Assembly: GCA_023386885.1 (NCBI GenBank)
Contig: JAEWIX010000040.1
Span: forward strand, 1 to 64,000
Source: Pseudomonadota bacterium
GTDB taxonomy: Bacteria > Pseudomonadota > Alphaproteobacteria > Rhizobiales > Xanthobacteraceae
Length of the DNA: 64,000 bases
Direction of reading: 5' to 3'
In this document: positions 1 to 8,456 of the stretch, piece after piece
Position numbering within the stretch: position 1 is the stretch's first letter
How the letters are laid out: every line of letters begins with the position of its first letter
Made by a program: the position numbers and the translations under genes
The notes under the pieces: generated by a model
What the model was told of the DNA's origin: nothing
Seen by the model: only the letters and a program-made list of their open reading frames with translations
The model's database searches: none

Positions 1-744
1 GTTCAGGGCACCGACACCATCGAGGAAACGGCGTTCGTGCTCGATTGCCTCGTCGGCGGCGACAAGCCTGTGATCGTCACCGGCGCGATGCGTGGCGCGG
101 AAGCCCCGGGAGCGGACGGCCCGGCCAATCTGTTGGCCAGCGCCATCGTCGCCACCTCGCTCGCGGCGCGCGGGCTCGGGACGCTGGTGGTCTTGAACGA
201 AACCATTCATGCCGCGCGCTTTGTGCAGAAGGCAAGCACGTTTCTCCCCTCGACATTCGCGTCGCTTTCGGGCGGAGTTCTCGGCGACGTCATCGAAGGT
301 GCGGCGCGGATCAACCTGCGCGTGACGCGCAGCGCCGTGATCGCCGGTGGCGATGCGGGCACGGATCAACCCGTTGCGCTGATCACGGCAGCTCTCGGTG
401 ACGACGGCCGGATGCTCGCGGGTCTGCCGGCGCTTGGCTATCGCGGGCTCGTCATCGAGGCGATGGGCGTGGGTCACGTGCCGGCCGCGATGGTGGACGC
501 ACTCGCCAGCCTCGCGGCAGCCTTTCCCGTCGTGCTCAGTTCGCGCGTCGCGTCAGGGCCAGTATTCGCCAAGACCTACGGTTTTCCCGGTTCGGAAACC
601 GATCTGCTCGGGCGTGGCCTCATTCCAGGCGGTGCGCTGGGCGGATTGAAGGCGCGGTTGCTGCTGTCGCTGCTTCTCGGCGTGGGGCTGCAGGGCCAGC
701 CGCTGCGTGACGCGTTTCTCCGGATGGCGCTTCCATCGGCCTAG
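1..744 (+). CDS. L-asparaginase family protein, 3' part (5' end outside window)
   Basis: The reading frame is open from the first base and 247 codons are visible; family members have about 330, so roughly 80 N-terminal residues are missing, including the first catalytic Thr. The visible part starts with a GTDTIEET motif (the second Thr-Asp pair of the asparaginase site), followed by a VTGAMR and ADGPANL stretch that is typical of the type I/II asparaginase fold. The enzyme would hydrolyse L-asparagine, or a related amide, to the acid and ammonia. The residue before GTDT is Gln where His is common. It lies 160 bp upstream of a Liv-type transporter operon that also carries ureide and amino-acid catabolic genes, which fits use of an amide or amino-acid nitrogen source. 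The family is clear; the substrate is inferred. Confidence 0.85.
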   Translation, partial: VQGTDTIEETAFVLDCLVGGDKPVIVTGAMRGAEAPGADGPANLLASAIVATSLAARGLGTLVVLNETIHAARFVQKASTFLPSTFASLSGGVLGDVIEGAARINLRVTRSAVIAGGDAGTDQPVALITAALGDDGRMLAGLPALGYRGLVIEAMGVGHVPAAMVDALASLAAAFPVVLSSRVASGPVFAKTYGFPGSETDLLGRGLIPGGALGGLKARLLLSLLLGVGLQGQPLRDAFLRMALPSA

Positions 745-760
745 ATATTGTGGTGTCGCT

Positions 761-775
761 TCTCGCAATGCGAGA
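761..775. promoter_or_regulatory. Small palindrome upstream of the first transporter operon
   Basis: TCTCGCA and TGCGAGA arms flank a single A in the gap between the asparaginase gene and the substrate-binding protein gene. No T-run follows, so an operator is more likely than a terminator. No protein partner can be named from the window. Confidence 0.25.
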
Positions 776-904
776 CGTGCAGCAAAATCGCGCAGGTCTT
801 AGACCAAAATGATGTTTCAAATCGAAAAGTCCTTGCGCATAATCGCGGTAACATGATCTGACAACAAGCATCAAGGATGCTGATCCGAAGGGGGAGGTTA
901 CAAA

Positions 905-2134
905 ATGGCAGGTTTACTGCGTCGAGATATGCTGGGTGTCGCGCTGACGGTTGCGGCGATCATGCTTCCGGTCGCCGGAGCGCAGGCCGCCGATCCGATC
1001 AAGGTCGGCGTCACCATCACACAATCGCCTCCCGGTTCGGTGGTGCAGGGCACCCAGGTCAAGGACGGTTTGGAAGTCGCCGCCAAGATTATCAACGATG
1101 CCGGCGGCGTCGACGGCCGCAAGATCGAACTGGTGATCGAAGACACCCAAGGGTTGCCGGAAAAGGCGCGTGCCGCAGTCGAGAAGCTCGCGACCCGCGA
1201 CAAGGTGGTGGCGATCACCGGCGAGCATCAGAGTTCTGCGGCATTGGCCGGCATCGAAGTCGCGCATCGCTACAAGATTCCGTACGTCAACACCAATGGC
1301 TGGTCCGACGTCATTCGCGAGAAGGGCTATCCGGAAGTCTTCAATCCGGGCAACTACAATAGCCGCGTCGGCAGCGCCGCTGCTGCGACGATGAAGGATT
1401 TGGGCGTCAAGAGCGTCGTCTCCATCGCTGAGAACACCGACTACGGCATTGGCCTTGCGAAGGCGATCGGGGAAGCGCTGAAGAAAATCGCGCCCGATGT
1501 TCAATACAAGTACGAAACGCTGGATCGTGCCTCGAAGGATTTCCTCCCGGCCATTCTGCCGATGCGCGCCAAGGCACCCGACGCCATCATCAACCTGATG
1601 CTGCCGCCCGCGGCCTACATCATGATGAACCAGCTTTACGAGCAGGGCGTCGCGCCCTCGGCGAAGACCTGGCTCTATGACGGCTCCGGCCTCGCTGACT
1701 ATCCGGACTTCTGGCAGAACGTGAAGGAAGCCGGCAAGGGCATGCTGGTGTTCGGTCTCTACCATCCGAAGATGGCGCAGCCGGCGCTCGGCAAGCAGGT
1801 GGGCGATGCCTACACCGCCAAAACCAAAAACGAACCGAACCGTCTGCTGTTCCAAGCGGCCGACTCGCTGTTCCTGATTGCGGACGCCATCAAGCGCGCC
1901 AAGTCCACCGACTCCGAAGCCCTGATCAAGGCGCTGGGTGAAACCAAATACACCGGCACCCGCGGCGAGATGACCTTCTCGAAGGACAAGGGTTACGCCT
2001 TCAACCAGTGGCTGGACGTGCCGTACGTGACGTTCCAGCTCACCGAGGTGAACCAGAAGGTCGGCGATTCGGCGCTGGTGTCGCAGCCGGGCCAGGCGCT
2101 CGACAAGGCCAAGCTCTGGAAGCCCGCGAAGTAA
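905..2134 (+). CDS. Periplasmic substrate-binding protein of Liv-type ABC transporter (operon 1)
   Basis: 409 residues. An N-terminal hydrophobic signal peptide (about residues 8-28, ending AGAQAADP) precedes a periplasmic binding protein type 1 fold (Peripla_BP_6), with the usual KVGV start, an NDAGGVDGRKIELVIEDTQ segment and an ITGEHQSSAALAG ligand-loop region. It would capture a small amino-acid-like or organic ligand and deliver it to the LivHMGF complex encoded directly downstream. The ATG is preceded by a GGGGGAGG ribosome binding site at about 890-897. It is the first gene of an operon that continues to position 7003. The ligand is unknown; the ureidoglycolate-lyase and cyclodeaminase genes in the operon suggest a nitrogen compound. 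Confidence 0.92.
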   Translation: MAGLLRRDMLGVALTVAAIMLPVAGAQAADPIKVGVTITQSPPGSVVQGTQVKDGLEVAAKIINDAGGVDGRKIELVIEDTQGLPEKARAAVEKLATRDKVVAITGEHQSSAALAGIEVAHRYKIPYVNTNGWSDVIREKGYPEVFNPGNYNSRVGSAAAATMKDLGVKSVVSIAENTDYGIGLAKAIGEALKKIAPDVQYKYETLDRASKDFLPAILPMRAKAPDAIINLMLPPAAYIMMNQLYEQGVAPSAKTWLYDGSGLADYPDFWQNVKEAGKGMLVFGLYHPKMAQPALGKQVGDAYTAKTKNEPNRLLFQAADSLFLIADAIKRAKSTDSEALIKALGETKYTGTRGEMTFSKDKGYAFNQWLDVPYVTFQLTEVNQKVGDSALVSQPGQALDKAKLWKPAK

Positions 2135-2172
2135 ACGCGGGCTGATTCCTTGTTGATAGGCTGGCCTGCTTC

Positions 2173-3069
2173 ATGAGTGGTATCGACGTCGACCTTGCGG
2201 TGAACGGCCTCATCACGGGGCTGTTCTATGCGCTGATGGCCATTGGCCTGTCGCTGATCTTCGGCATCCTGAAGATCGTGAACTTCGCCCATGGTGAGTT
2301 CTACATGGTCGGCGCCTATGCCTATACGCTGATCGCGTTGGCGCTCGGCGTGCCGGTGTGGATAGCGTTGCCGCTCGCCTTCATGGTCGGCGCGCTGCTC
2401 GGCTGGCTGACGGAGCGGACGTTAATGCGTCCGCTCTATGCCGGTTACACCTCGTGGGGCTTGATGCGCGACGAGTACGCGGTGATCGTCACGTTCGGTC
2501 TCTCGCTGTTCCTGATCAACTTCGTCGACAAGGTGATCGGGCCTTATGCCTATCGCGGCCCACCGCTGGTGGAAACCAGTCGCGTGGTGCTCGGCCCGGT
2601 GCTGATCAGCGGCCACCGGTTGCTGGCTGCGGGTATTGCTATCGCGGTCATCGCCATCACGGCGGCGTTGATCAAGTGGTCGTTCTGGGGGCAGCAGATC
2701 CGTGCCGTATCGCAGAACAGGCTCGGTGCGTCGCTGGCCGGTATCGATACCGCGAAGGCCAGCGTCATTGTCTTCATGCTGTCGGGCGGACTCGCGGCGT
2801 TCGCCGGTGCGCTCTTGTCGCCGGTGATCAACGCCTCGCCGGACGTCGGTATCTTCCCCGCCATCAAGTCCTACATCATCGTCGTGCTCGGTGGTATGGG
2901 ATCGGTGCCGGGCGCCATCATTGCCAGCCTGTTGCTGGGTGTCATCGAGAGCTTTGGCGCGGTGTATATTTCCTTCCAGTATCGCGATGCGTTTGGCCTG
3001 ATCCTGCTGATGCTGTTCCTGCTGTTCCGTCCGCAAGGTTTGTTCGGTGAAAAGGGGCGGGAGGTGTGA
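2173..3069 (+). CDS. Branched-chain amino-acid-type ABC transporter permease LivH
   Basis: 298 residues with about eight hydrophobic membrane segments. The N-terminal region contains the LIFGILKIVNFAHGEFYMVG motif characteristic of LivH permeases. The C-terminal part has the GGMGSVPGAIIASLLLG loop that contacts the ATPase. It forms the inner-membrane channel together with LivM. It starts 38 bp after the binding-protein gene with only a weak ribosome binding site. Its TGA stop shares one base with the ATG of the next gene (TGATG at 3067-3071), a sign of translational coupling. Family assignment is secure; transported compound unknown. Confidence 0.93.
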   Translation: MSGIDVDLAVNGLITGLFYALMAIGLSLIFGILKIVNFAHGEFYMVGAYAYTLIALALGVPVWIALPLAFMVGALLGWLTERTLMRPLYAGYTSWGLMRDEYAVIVTFGLSLFLINFVDKVIGPYAYRGPPLVETSRVVLGPVLISGHRLLAAGIAIAVIAITAALIKWSFWGQQIRAVSQNRLGASLAGIDTAKASVIVFMLSGGLAAFAGALLSPVINASPDVGIFPAIKSYIIVVLGGMGSVPGAIIASLLLGVIESFGAVYISFQYRDAFGLILLMLFLLFRPQGLFGEKGREV

Positions 3070-4052
3070 TGGCGCCGTCATCTGCAAACTCGCCCGCCGC
3101 CAAACCGTCCGGCGCGCAGCTTTCGACCACGAAAACCACGGTGGAGTTTCGCGCCGCGCTGGTGGCGATGGCGGTCGTCGCGCTGATTCCGCTCGGCGTC
3201 AGCAATCCCTATTGGCTCGGTGTGCTGATCGTCTCGATGTATTTCGCGATCCTTGCCGGTGCCTGGAATCTGCTGGCGGGCTACACCGGGCAGTTCTCGC
3301 TGGCGCCGGCGACCTTTGCCATGATCGGCGCTTACACCACCGGCCTGCTCAACCATTATTTCGGCGTGCCGCCGCTGCTCGGCATCGTTGCCGCCGTCAT
3401 CGTTTCGGGTCTGGTCGGCTTGCTGCTCGGCCGCGCCGTGCTGCGCCTAGTCGGGCCGTATCTCGCGCTCACCACCCTGAGCTTCGCCGAAATCATGCGG
3501 CTCGTCGCTTCGAACTCGATCGACATCACGCGCGGCGATCTCGGGCTCGGCGTTGCCGGACTGATGAACAGTCGGATCGGCTGGTACTATCTGTTCCTCG
3601 GTGCGCTGGTGGTGTTGCTCATCCTGTTCTACATGCTGCTCCGCTCCAAAGCCGGGTTGTTCTTGCAAGCGATCCGTGATGACGAGGTCGCGGCGCGTCG
3701 CGCCGGCGTCAACGTCGTGTTCTGGAAGACGGCGGCCTTCGCCATTTCGGCAGCGGCCTCCGGTTTCGCCGGCGCGCTCTATGCGCATTTCGCCGAACTG
3801 GTGACGCCCGAACTGGGCTTGATCGGCCAGACCGGCCTGATCGTCAGCATGACGGTGATTGGCGGCATGGGTACGCTCGCGGGCCCGCTGGTCGCGGCAT
3901 TCCTGGTCTACGTGCTGTCGGAATGGCTGCGCGACGTCGGTGGCTATCAGCTCGTAGTCTTCGCCGCGCTTGTCGTTATCTTCGCGCGTTTCTTCCGCGA
4001 GGGCCTATGGGGACTGGCCAGAGCGGCTGCGCAACGCTGGGGGCGGGCATGA
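3069..4052 (+). CDS. Branched-chain amino-acid-type ABC transporter permease LivM
   Basis: 327 residues from the ATG at 3069; a GTG one codon earlier is also possible. After a short hydrophilic N-terminus there are about eight membrane segments, the typical LivM motif AGYTGQFSLAPATF near residue 70, and the VIGGMGTLAGPLVAAFLV ATPase-contact loop near the C-terminus. It pairs with LivH to form the membrane pore. The end overlaps the next gene by four bases (ATGA, 4049-4052), so LivH, LivM, LivG and LivF are likely made from one coupled message. Confidence 0.93.
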   Translation: MAPSSANSPAAKPSGAQLSTTKTTVEFRAALVAMAVVALIPLGVSNPYWLGVLIVSMYFAILAGAWNLLAGYTGQFSLAPATFAMIGAYTTGLLNHYFGVPPLLGIVAAVIVSGLVGLLLGRAVLRLVGPYLALTTLSFAEIMRLVASNSIDITRGDLGLGVAGLMNSRIGWYYLFLGALVVLLILFYMLLRSKAGLFLQAIRDDEVAARRAGVNVVFWKTAAFAISAAASGFAGALYAHFAELVTPELGLIGQTGLIVSMTVIGGMGTLAGPLVAAFLVYVLSEWLRDVGGYQLVVFAALVVIFARFFREGLWGLARAAAQRWGRA

Positions 4053-4768
4053 CACTTTTGTCCGTGCTAGGTGTCAGCAAGCGGTTCGGCGGCCTCACTG
4101 CCGTCGATAATGTGTCGTTCGATGTCGCGGCCGGCGAGTTGGTCGGGTTGATCGGCCCTAATGGCTCGGGAAAGACCACGCTGCTCAACATTCTGAGCGG
4201 ATTGGCTGAGCCCGACGGTGGAGAGATTCTGCTCGACGATGTGCCTTGCCATGGCCTGACGCCGGAGCGGCTGGCCCATCGCGGCGTCATGCGCATGTTC
4301 CAGCTCACCCGCGTGTTCCGCCGGATGAATGTCATCGACAATCTGCTGGTGGCCGGCCGTGCATTGGGCCTTGGTGCCGACGAGGCGCTGTCGCGCGCCG
4401 ACGCGCTGATCAGCGAATTGCGGCTCGATGTGGTGCGCCATCTCGATGCAGGGCAACTCTCCGGCGGACAGATGAAATTGCTGGAATTCGGCGTGTGCTT
4501 CATGGTGCCGCCACGCATCGCATTGCTTGACGAGCCGTTTGCTGCCGTACATCCGACCATGAAGGAGATCATGGGAGCCTTCATTCGTTCGCGTCACGAG
4601 AAGGGACAGACCTTCATCCTTGTCAGCCACGACATGCCGGTGGTGGTCGAACTGTGCCCGCGCGCCGTCTGCATGAACGCCGGCGCCGTCATCATCGACG
4701 CCACCACGCGCGAGGTGCTGAACGATCCGCGCGTCATCGAAGCATATCTTGGAGGGCAGGCGGCATGA
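4049..4768 (+). CDS. Liv-type ABC transporter ATP-binding protein LivG
   Basis: 239 residues from the ATG that overlaps the livM stop; an upstream in-frame ATG lies inside livM and was rejected. Walker A is GPNGSGKTT, the signature is LSGGQMKLLEFG, Walker B is IALLDEPF, and the switch histidine lies in LVSHDM. It hydrolyses ATP at the cytoplasmic face to drive uptake. The C-terminal extension typical of LivG (ATTREVLNDPRVIEAYLG) is present. The end overlaps livF by four bases (4765-4768). Confidence 0.93.
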   Translation: MTLLSVLGVSKRFGGLTAVDNVSFDVAAGELVGLIGPNGSGKTTLLNILSGLAEPDGGEILLDDVPCHGLTPERLAHRGVMRMFQLTRVFRRMNVIDNLLVAGRALGLGADEALSRADALISELRLDVVRHLDAGQLSGGQMKLLEFGVCFMVPPRIALLDEPFAAVHPTMKEIMGAFIRSRHEKGQTFILVSHDMPVVVELCPRAVCMNAGAVIIDATTREVLNDPRVIEAYLGGQAA

Positions 4769-5508
4769 GCGCGGTGCTGACCCTCGATAACGTCACTGCC
4801 GGCTACAGCGTCGATATCGACGTGCTGCGCGATTTGAGCCTGAATGTTGACGCCGGCCGCATCACCGGCCTGATCGGGCTCAACGGTGCCGGCAAGTCAA
4901 CGGTGATGAAGGCGATCTGCGGCTTTCTCAAGCCGAAAGCCGGCAAAGTTGTCTATGAGGGCAACGATATCACCGGGCTTGAGCCGCATAGGCTGAGCGC
5001 GCGCGGCATCTGGTACATCCCGCAGGAATCCAGTCTGTTTCCGTTCATGACGGTGATGGAAAACCTGCGGTTGCCGCTGGAAGGTCTGTCACGCGCGACC
5101 GGGACGCCGGCGCGGAACGAGATCGAACAGCGCTTCGAGGCGATGCTGGAAAAGTTTCCGGCGCTGCGGGTGAAGTTGCGCGCGCAGGCCGGCGATCTCT
5201 CCGGTGGCCAGCAGAAGATGGTGGAATTCGCCAAGGCGTGGCTGATGCGGCCGCGCCTGTGCCTGATCGACGAGCCTTCCATCGGCCTCGCGCCGAAGAT
5301 CGTCGAGGAAGTATTCGAGTGGATTCGCCTCTTTGCGTCGGAGGAGATGGCAATCCTGCTGGTGGACCACAACGTGCGACGCGTGATTGCGATGTCCCAT
5401 CGCATCTATGTGCTCAGCCTCGGTGAAATCACCGCTTCCGGCGAGCCCGCCGATTTTGCCGGCGACCTGCACGAGCAGGTCAAGCAATGGCTCGGCATCA
5501 ATTTCTGA
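4765..5508 (+). CDS. Liv-type ABC transporter ATP-binding protein LivF
   Basis: 247 residues starting at the ATG that overlaps the livG stop codon. Walker A GLNGAGKST, signature LSGGQQKMVEFAKAW, Walker B LCLIDEPSIGLAP and the H-loop in LLVDHNV are all present, so an active ATPase is expected. It forms the ATPase heterodimer with LivG. Only one base separates its stop from the ATG of the next gene, tying the metabolic genes that follow to the transporter. Confidence 0.93.
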   Translation: MSAVLTLDNVTAGYSVDIDVLRDLSLNVDAGRITGLIGLNGAGKSTVMKAICGFLKPKAGKVVYEGNDITGLEPHRLSARGIWYIPQESSLFPFMTVMENLRLPLEGLSRATGTPARNEIEQRFEAMLEKFPALRVKLRAQAGDLSGGQQKMVEFAKAWLMRPRLCLIDEPSIGLAPKIVEEVFEWIRLFASEEMAILLVDHNVRRVIAMSHRIYVLSLGEITASGEPADFAGDLHEQVKQWLGINF

Positions 5509-5509
5509 G

Positions 5510-6028
5510 ATGGCGGGCGCGAGATATCCCCACCGTCTTCGCGCGCAGCCTTTAACGGCGGAAGCATTCGCGCCGTTCGGTTCGCTGGCCGCGATCGATG
5601 CGGCGGGCGGCCGCTCCGTCAATCAGGATCGCGGACGCCGCATTCCTGGTTTGAGCGATCTGGCGCATGACTCTGCTGCAATCCGGCCGGTGCTCGATGT
5701 CTATCACCTCAAGCCATCGCCCTTGCCGTTCGCGATTGCCTGCTTCGAACGCCATATGTTGACGTCGCAGGTGTTCATTCCGATCCGTTGTGCGCGGCTC
5801 CTGATCGCGGTGGCGCCGGATGATGCGAACGGGCGGCCGGACGTCGCGCGGGCGCACGCCTTCGTCGCTGGCGGCGATACCATCATCCATTATCGCGCTG
5901 GCGTGTGGCATTCGCCGTTGGTTGCACTCGACGGACCTGCGGTGCTGTCGATGGTGATGTGGGAAGCGGGCGATGCCCGCGACTGCGAGGAGGTCGCGCC
6001 GTCGGATGCCATCGACATTGTGTTATGA
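5510..6028 (+). CDS. Ureidoglycolate lyase (AllA) family protein
   Basis: 172 residues, a normal length for this cupin-fold family. Features seen are an N-terminal AQPLTAEAFAPFGSL segment, the VYHLKPSPLPFAIACFERH core and a GVWHSPL motif near residue 130, which is the family signature. AllA splits ureidoglycolate into glyoxylate and urea in the allantoin pathway; many family members outside allantoin loci have other, untested roles. Here no allantoinase or allantoate amidohydrolase gene is visible, so the substrate is open. It starts one base after livF and ends 30 bp before the next gene, clearly within the operon. Confidence 0.8.
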   Translation: MAGARYPHRLRAQPLTAEAFAPFGSLAAIDAAGGRSVNQDRGRRIPGLSDLAHDSAAIRPVLDVYHLKPSPLPFAIACFERHMLTSQVFIPIRCARLLIAVAPDDANGRPDVARAHAFVAGGDTIIHYRAGVWHSPLVALDGPAVLSMVMWEAGDARDCEEVAPSDAIDIVL

Positions 6029-6058
6029 TTGGCGATGATGCCGGTGCCCGGAGGCGAA

Positions 6059-7003
6059 ATGCGATTTGTCAGTGATGCCGAGGTGGCAGGCGCGTTGTCG
6101 TTTCCGGTGCTGATCGCGGCGCTGGAAGTTGCTCACAAGCGGCCTAAGATCGAGATTCTCGATGGGTTCATGGGCGTTGAGGCGGCGCAATACGTGATCC
6201 GCAGCGCGGTCGATCCCGGCCGCTACATGCTCAGCAAGATGTTCACCAGTTTCCCGTCCAATCTCACGGCCGGCACTTTGCCTGCGGTGCAGGCGGTCTG
6301 CGTGTTGTTCGACGGTACCGATGGGCGACCTTTGGCGGTGATCGACGGCACCTCGATCACGCATTGGCGCACGGCGGCGGATTCCGCGCTCGGCGCCAGA
6401 CTGCTCGCCAATCCGGAGCCCGAGACCATGCTGGTGGTCGGCGCCGGCAAGATGTCATGGTGGCTGGTGCAGGCGCATCACGTCGTGCGGCCGTCGCTCG
6501 GGCGTGTGCTGATCTGGAATCGCAATCAAATGCGGGCCTCCGAATTGGCGGATCGCTTGGCGCAGGACGGCATCCGGGCTGAGGTCGTCACCGATCTCGA
6601 TGCGGCAACGCGTGAAGCCGATCTCATCTCAGCCTGTACGAGATCCCATACGCCGCTGATCAAGGGCGCGAACCTCAAACCCGGTGTCCATCTCGATCTG
6701 GTTGGCGGTTATACGCCGCAAACGCGCGAGGCGAACGACGACGCCGTGCGGCGCGCGCGCGTATTCGTGGATCGACGGGAAACCGCGTTTCACGGCGTCG
6801 GTGACATTCTTCAGCCGATCGCGAGTGGTGTGATGACCGAGGCCGATGTGCTGGGCGATCTCTACGATCTCGCCAGTGGTGCGGTGGCGGGCCGCAACTC
6901 CGCGAGCGACATCACCTTCTTCAAGAACGCCGGCGGCGGACATCTCGATCTGATGACCTGCGAAACGGTGTTCGAGCAGATTGGTGGAACGCCGGCGCGG
7001 TAG
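6059..7003 (+). CDS. Ornithine cyclodeaminase / mu-crystallin family protein
   Basis: 314 residues from the ATG with a GGAGG site just upstream; an in-frame TTG at 6029 is less likely. Seen are the lysine-containing KMFTSFPSN stretch (about residues 60-68), the THWRTAADSALGA motif and a Rossmann VVGAGKMS nucleotide site. The family includes ornithine cyclodeaminase (ornithine to proline plus ammonia), alanine dehydrogenase and ketimine reductases, all NAD(P)-dependent. Which reaction applies cannot be read from the sequence. As last gene of the transporter operon, just before a strong terminator, it probably acts on the imported compound or a product of it. Confidence 0.85.
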   Translation: MRFVSDAEVAGALSFPVLIAALEVAHKRPKIEILDGFMGVEAAQYVIRSAVDPGRYMLSKMFTSFPSNLTAGTLPAVQAVCVLFDGTDGRPLAVIDGTSITHWRTAADSALGARLLANPEPETMLVVGAGKMSWWLVQAHHVVRPSLGRVLIWNRNQMRASELADRLAQDGIRAEVVTDLDAATREADLISACTRSHTPLIKGANLKPGVHLDLVGGYTPQTREANDDAVRRARVFVDRRETAFHGVGDILQPIASGVMTEADVLGDLYDLASGAVAGRNSASDITFFKNAGGGHLDLMTCETVFEQIGGTPAR

Positions 7004-7030
7004 AGTGTTCAGCAGTAAGCAGCGAATGCA

Positions 7031-7068
7031 AAAAGCCCCGCTTCTGACGCATCAGAAGCGGGGCTTTT
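7031..7068. terminator. Perfect bidirectional Rho-independent terminator
   Basis: A 17-bp perfect inverted repeat (AAAAGCCCCGCTTCTGA and its complement) is separated by the four bases CGCA. The A-run on the left and T-run on the right let it work for both converging operons, the plus-strand operon ending at 7003 and the minus-strand operon ending at 7126. Confidence 0.93.
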
Positions 7069-7079
7069 GGCTATCGCCG

Positions 7080-7106
7080 TGATGGCCGGAATAAATCCGG
7101 CCATCA
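7080..7106. repeat. Short REP-like intergenic palindrome (GGCCGG family)
   Basis: TGATGGCCGGA and TCCGGCCATCA arms enclose five bases. The core is nearly the same as in the elements at 25001-25131 and 33075-33164. It sits between the terminator and the end of the minus-strand operon. Confidence 0.7.
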
Positions 7107-7125
7107 CGTAACCTTACGCGGGCGC

Positions 7126-8373
7126 TTACTTGTTCGCGTCGGACTTGGCGTAAGCGGCCGACTGCTCCTTCACGACGCTCCAGACTTCTTCGGGGAACGA
7201 TGCGATCCAGTCGGTCTGCGGCACCCACTTGGCGCCATCCCACATCTCGATGCGGGTCTTGCCGCCGCCGCCATGATCCTTCGCGGTCACCGTCACCGGA
7301 GCCATCAGGCCGTTGGCGTCGAAGGCCTTGATGCTCTCAAGGCCATCCTTGAGCTTCTGCGGGGTCAGCGGCCAGCCATCCTTCTTGATGGCAAGACGGG
7401 CGCCTTCGAAACCGATCGACCAGATCGCGAGGCCGGTGTTGTAGTACACGTCCTCGAGATGCTTGCGGTCGCCGTTGCCCTTGCCCTTGTCGTAGAGTTC
7501 CTTGATGATCTCCTGAACCAGCGGCTGGGTCGAACCACCGGCGACGTTGGTGCCGCGTTTGATCCCCTTCGCGGCATCGGCACCGATATTCTTGATGTCG
7601 ACCTCATTCAGCCAGTTCACGCCGATGTACTTGTCGATCGAGATGCCATTGCGCTTCATTTCGCGTGAAGCGATGACGTGCATGTTCGACAGGCTCCAAC
7701 TGATGATCCAGTCGGGATTGAAGCGGCGCACCTGCGTCCAGGCCGAAGCCTGGTCGTTGCCCGGCAGCGGGTAAGGGAACAGTTGCAGGTCGAACCCTTC
7801 CTTCTGCGCCAGCGTCTTGAGGATGCCGATCGGCTCCTGGCCGAACGGATAGTCGACGTAGACGAAAGCGACCTTGACGCCCTTCAGGTTGCCCTTGGAT
7901 TGCTGCTTGATATAGCCGATGTCGTTGGCGGCCTGTCCCCAATAGGTCGGGCCGATCGGGAATACCCACTTGAAGACGTCGCCGTCCACTGCGTCACCGC
8001 GGCCGGCGAGCGATTGCATCAGGATGTTGCCATCCTTCATGACGCGGGGCAGCACGGCACGCGACACCGGCGTCGACAACATGTCGAACACCATGACGCC
8101 TTCGCGCTTCAGGCGCTCATAGCACTCGATGCCGCGCTGCGGCTCGTTGCCGTGATCCTGCACGATCACCTCGATCGGATGGCCTTCGAGGCCGCCCTTG
8201 GCGTTGAGCAGGTCGGCATAGTCCTTGGCTGCCTGCGCCACTTGCGGGGTGACGAAGGTGTAGGCCTTGCTGAGATCGTAGCACAGCGCGAACTTCACCG
8301 GGTCGGCGGCGTGCGCGGTCATGCTGCTGGTCAGCATCAGCGCGAGGCCGCCGATGATCGATCTAAGTTTCAT
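7126..8373 (-). CDS. Periplasmic substrate-binding protein of Liv-type ABC transporter (operon 2)
   Basis: 415 residues from the ATG at 8373, which has GGAGG eight bases upstream; an ATG two codons earlier is too close to that site. A signal peptide (residues 1-22, ending TAHA) precedes a type 1 periplasmic binding fold (Peripla_BP_6). The N-terminal ALCYDLSKAYTFVTPQ segment differs from the amino-acid-binding members and resembles proteins that bind aromatic or organic acids; this is inference. It is the last gene of an operon that contains LivG, an acyl-CoA synthetase, LivH, LivM and LivF, and lies 83 bp after LivF. Confidence 0.9.
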   Translation of the reverse strand: MKLRSIIGGLALMLTSSMTAHAADPVKFALCYDLSKAYTFVTPQVAQAAKDYADLLNAKGGLEGHPIEVIVQDHGNEPQRGIECYERLKREGVMVFDMLSTPVSRAVLPRVMKDGNILMQSLAGRGDAVDGDVFKWVFPIGPTYWGQAANDIGYIKQQSKGNLKGVKVAFVYVDYPFGQEPIGILKTLAQKEGFDLQLFPYPLPGNDQASAWTQVRRFNPDWIISWSLSNMHVIASREMKRNGISIDKYIGVNWLNEVDIKNIGADAAKGIKRGTNVAGGSTQPLVQEIIKELYDKGKGNGDRKHLEDVYYNTGLAIWSIGFEGARLAIKKDGWPLTPQKLKDGLESIKAFDANGLMAPVTVTAKDHGGGGKTRIEMWDGAKWVPQTDWIASFPEEVWSVVKEQSAAYAKSDANK

Positions 8374-8456
8374 ATTCATGTCCTCCCTTGTTCGGACGGT
8401 GGAATGGTCGTTTCTTTCTTGGTCTCGGCTTGGGGTGAGTTTGGCAGGCGCCAATC

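Noticed and set aside
905..7003. Naming operon 1 a leucine/isoleucine/valine transporter
   Set aside because: Liv-type homology does not fix the ligand, and the enzymes in the operon point to another nitrogen compound.
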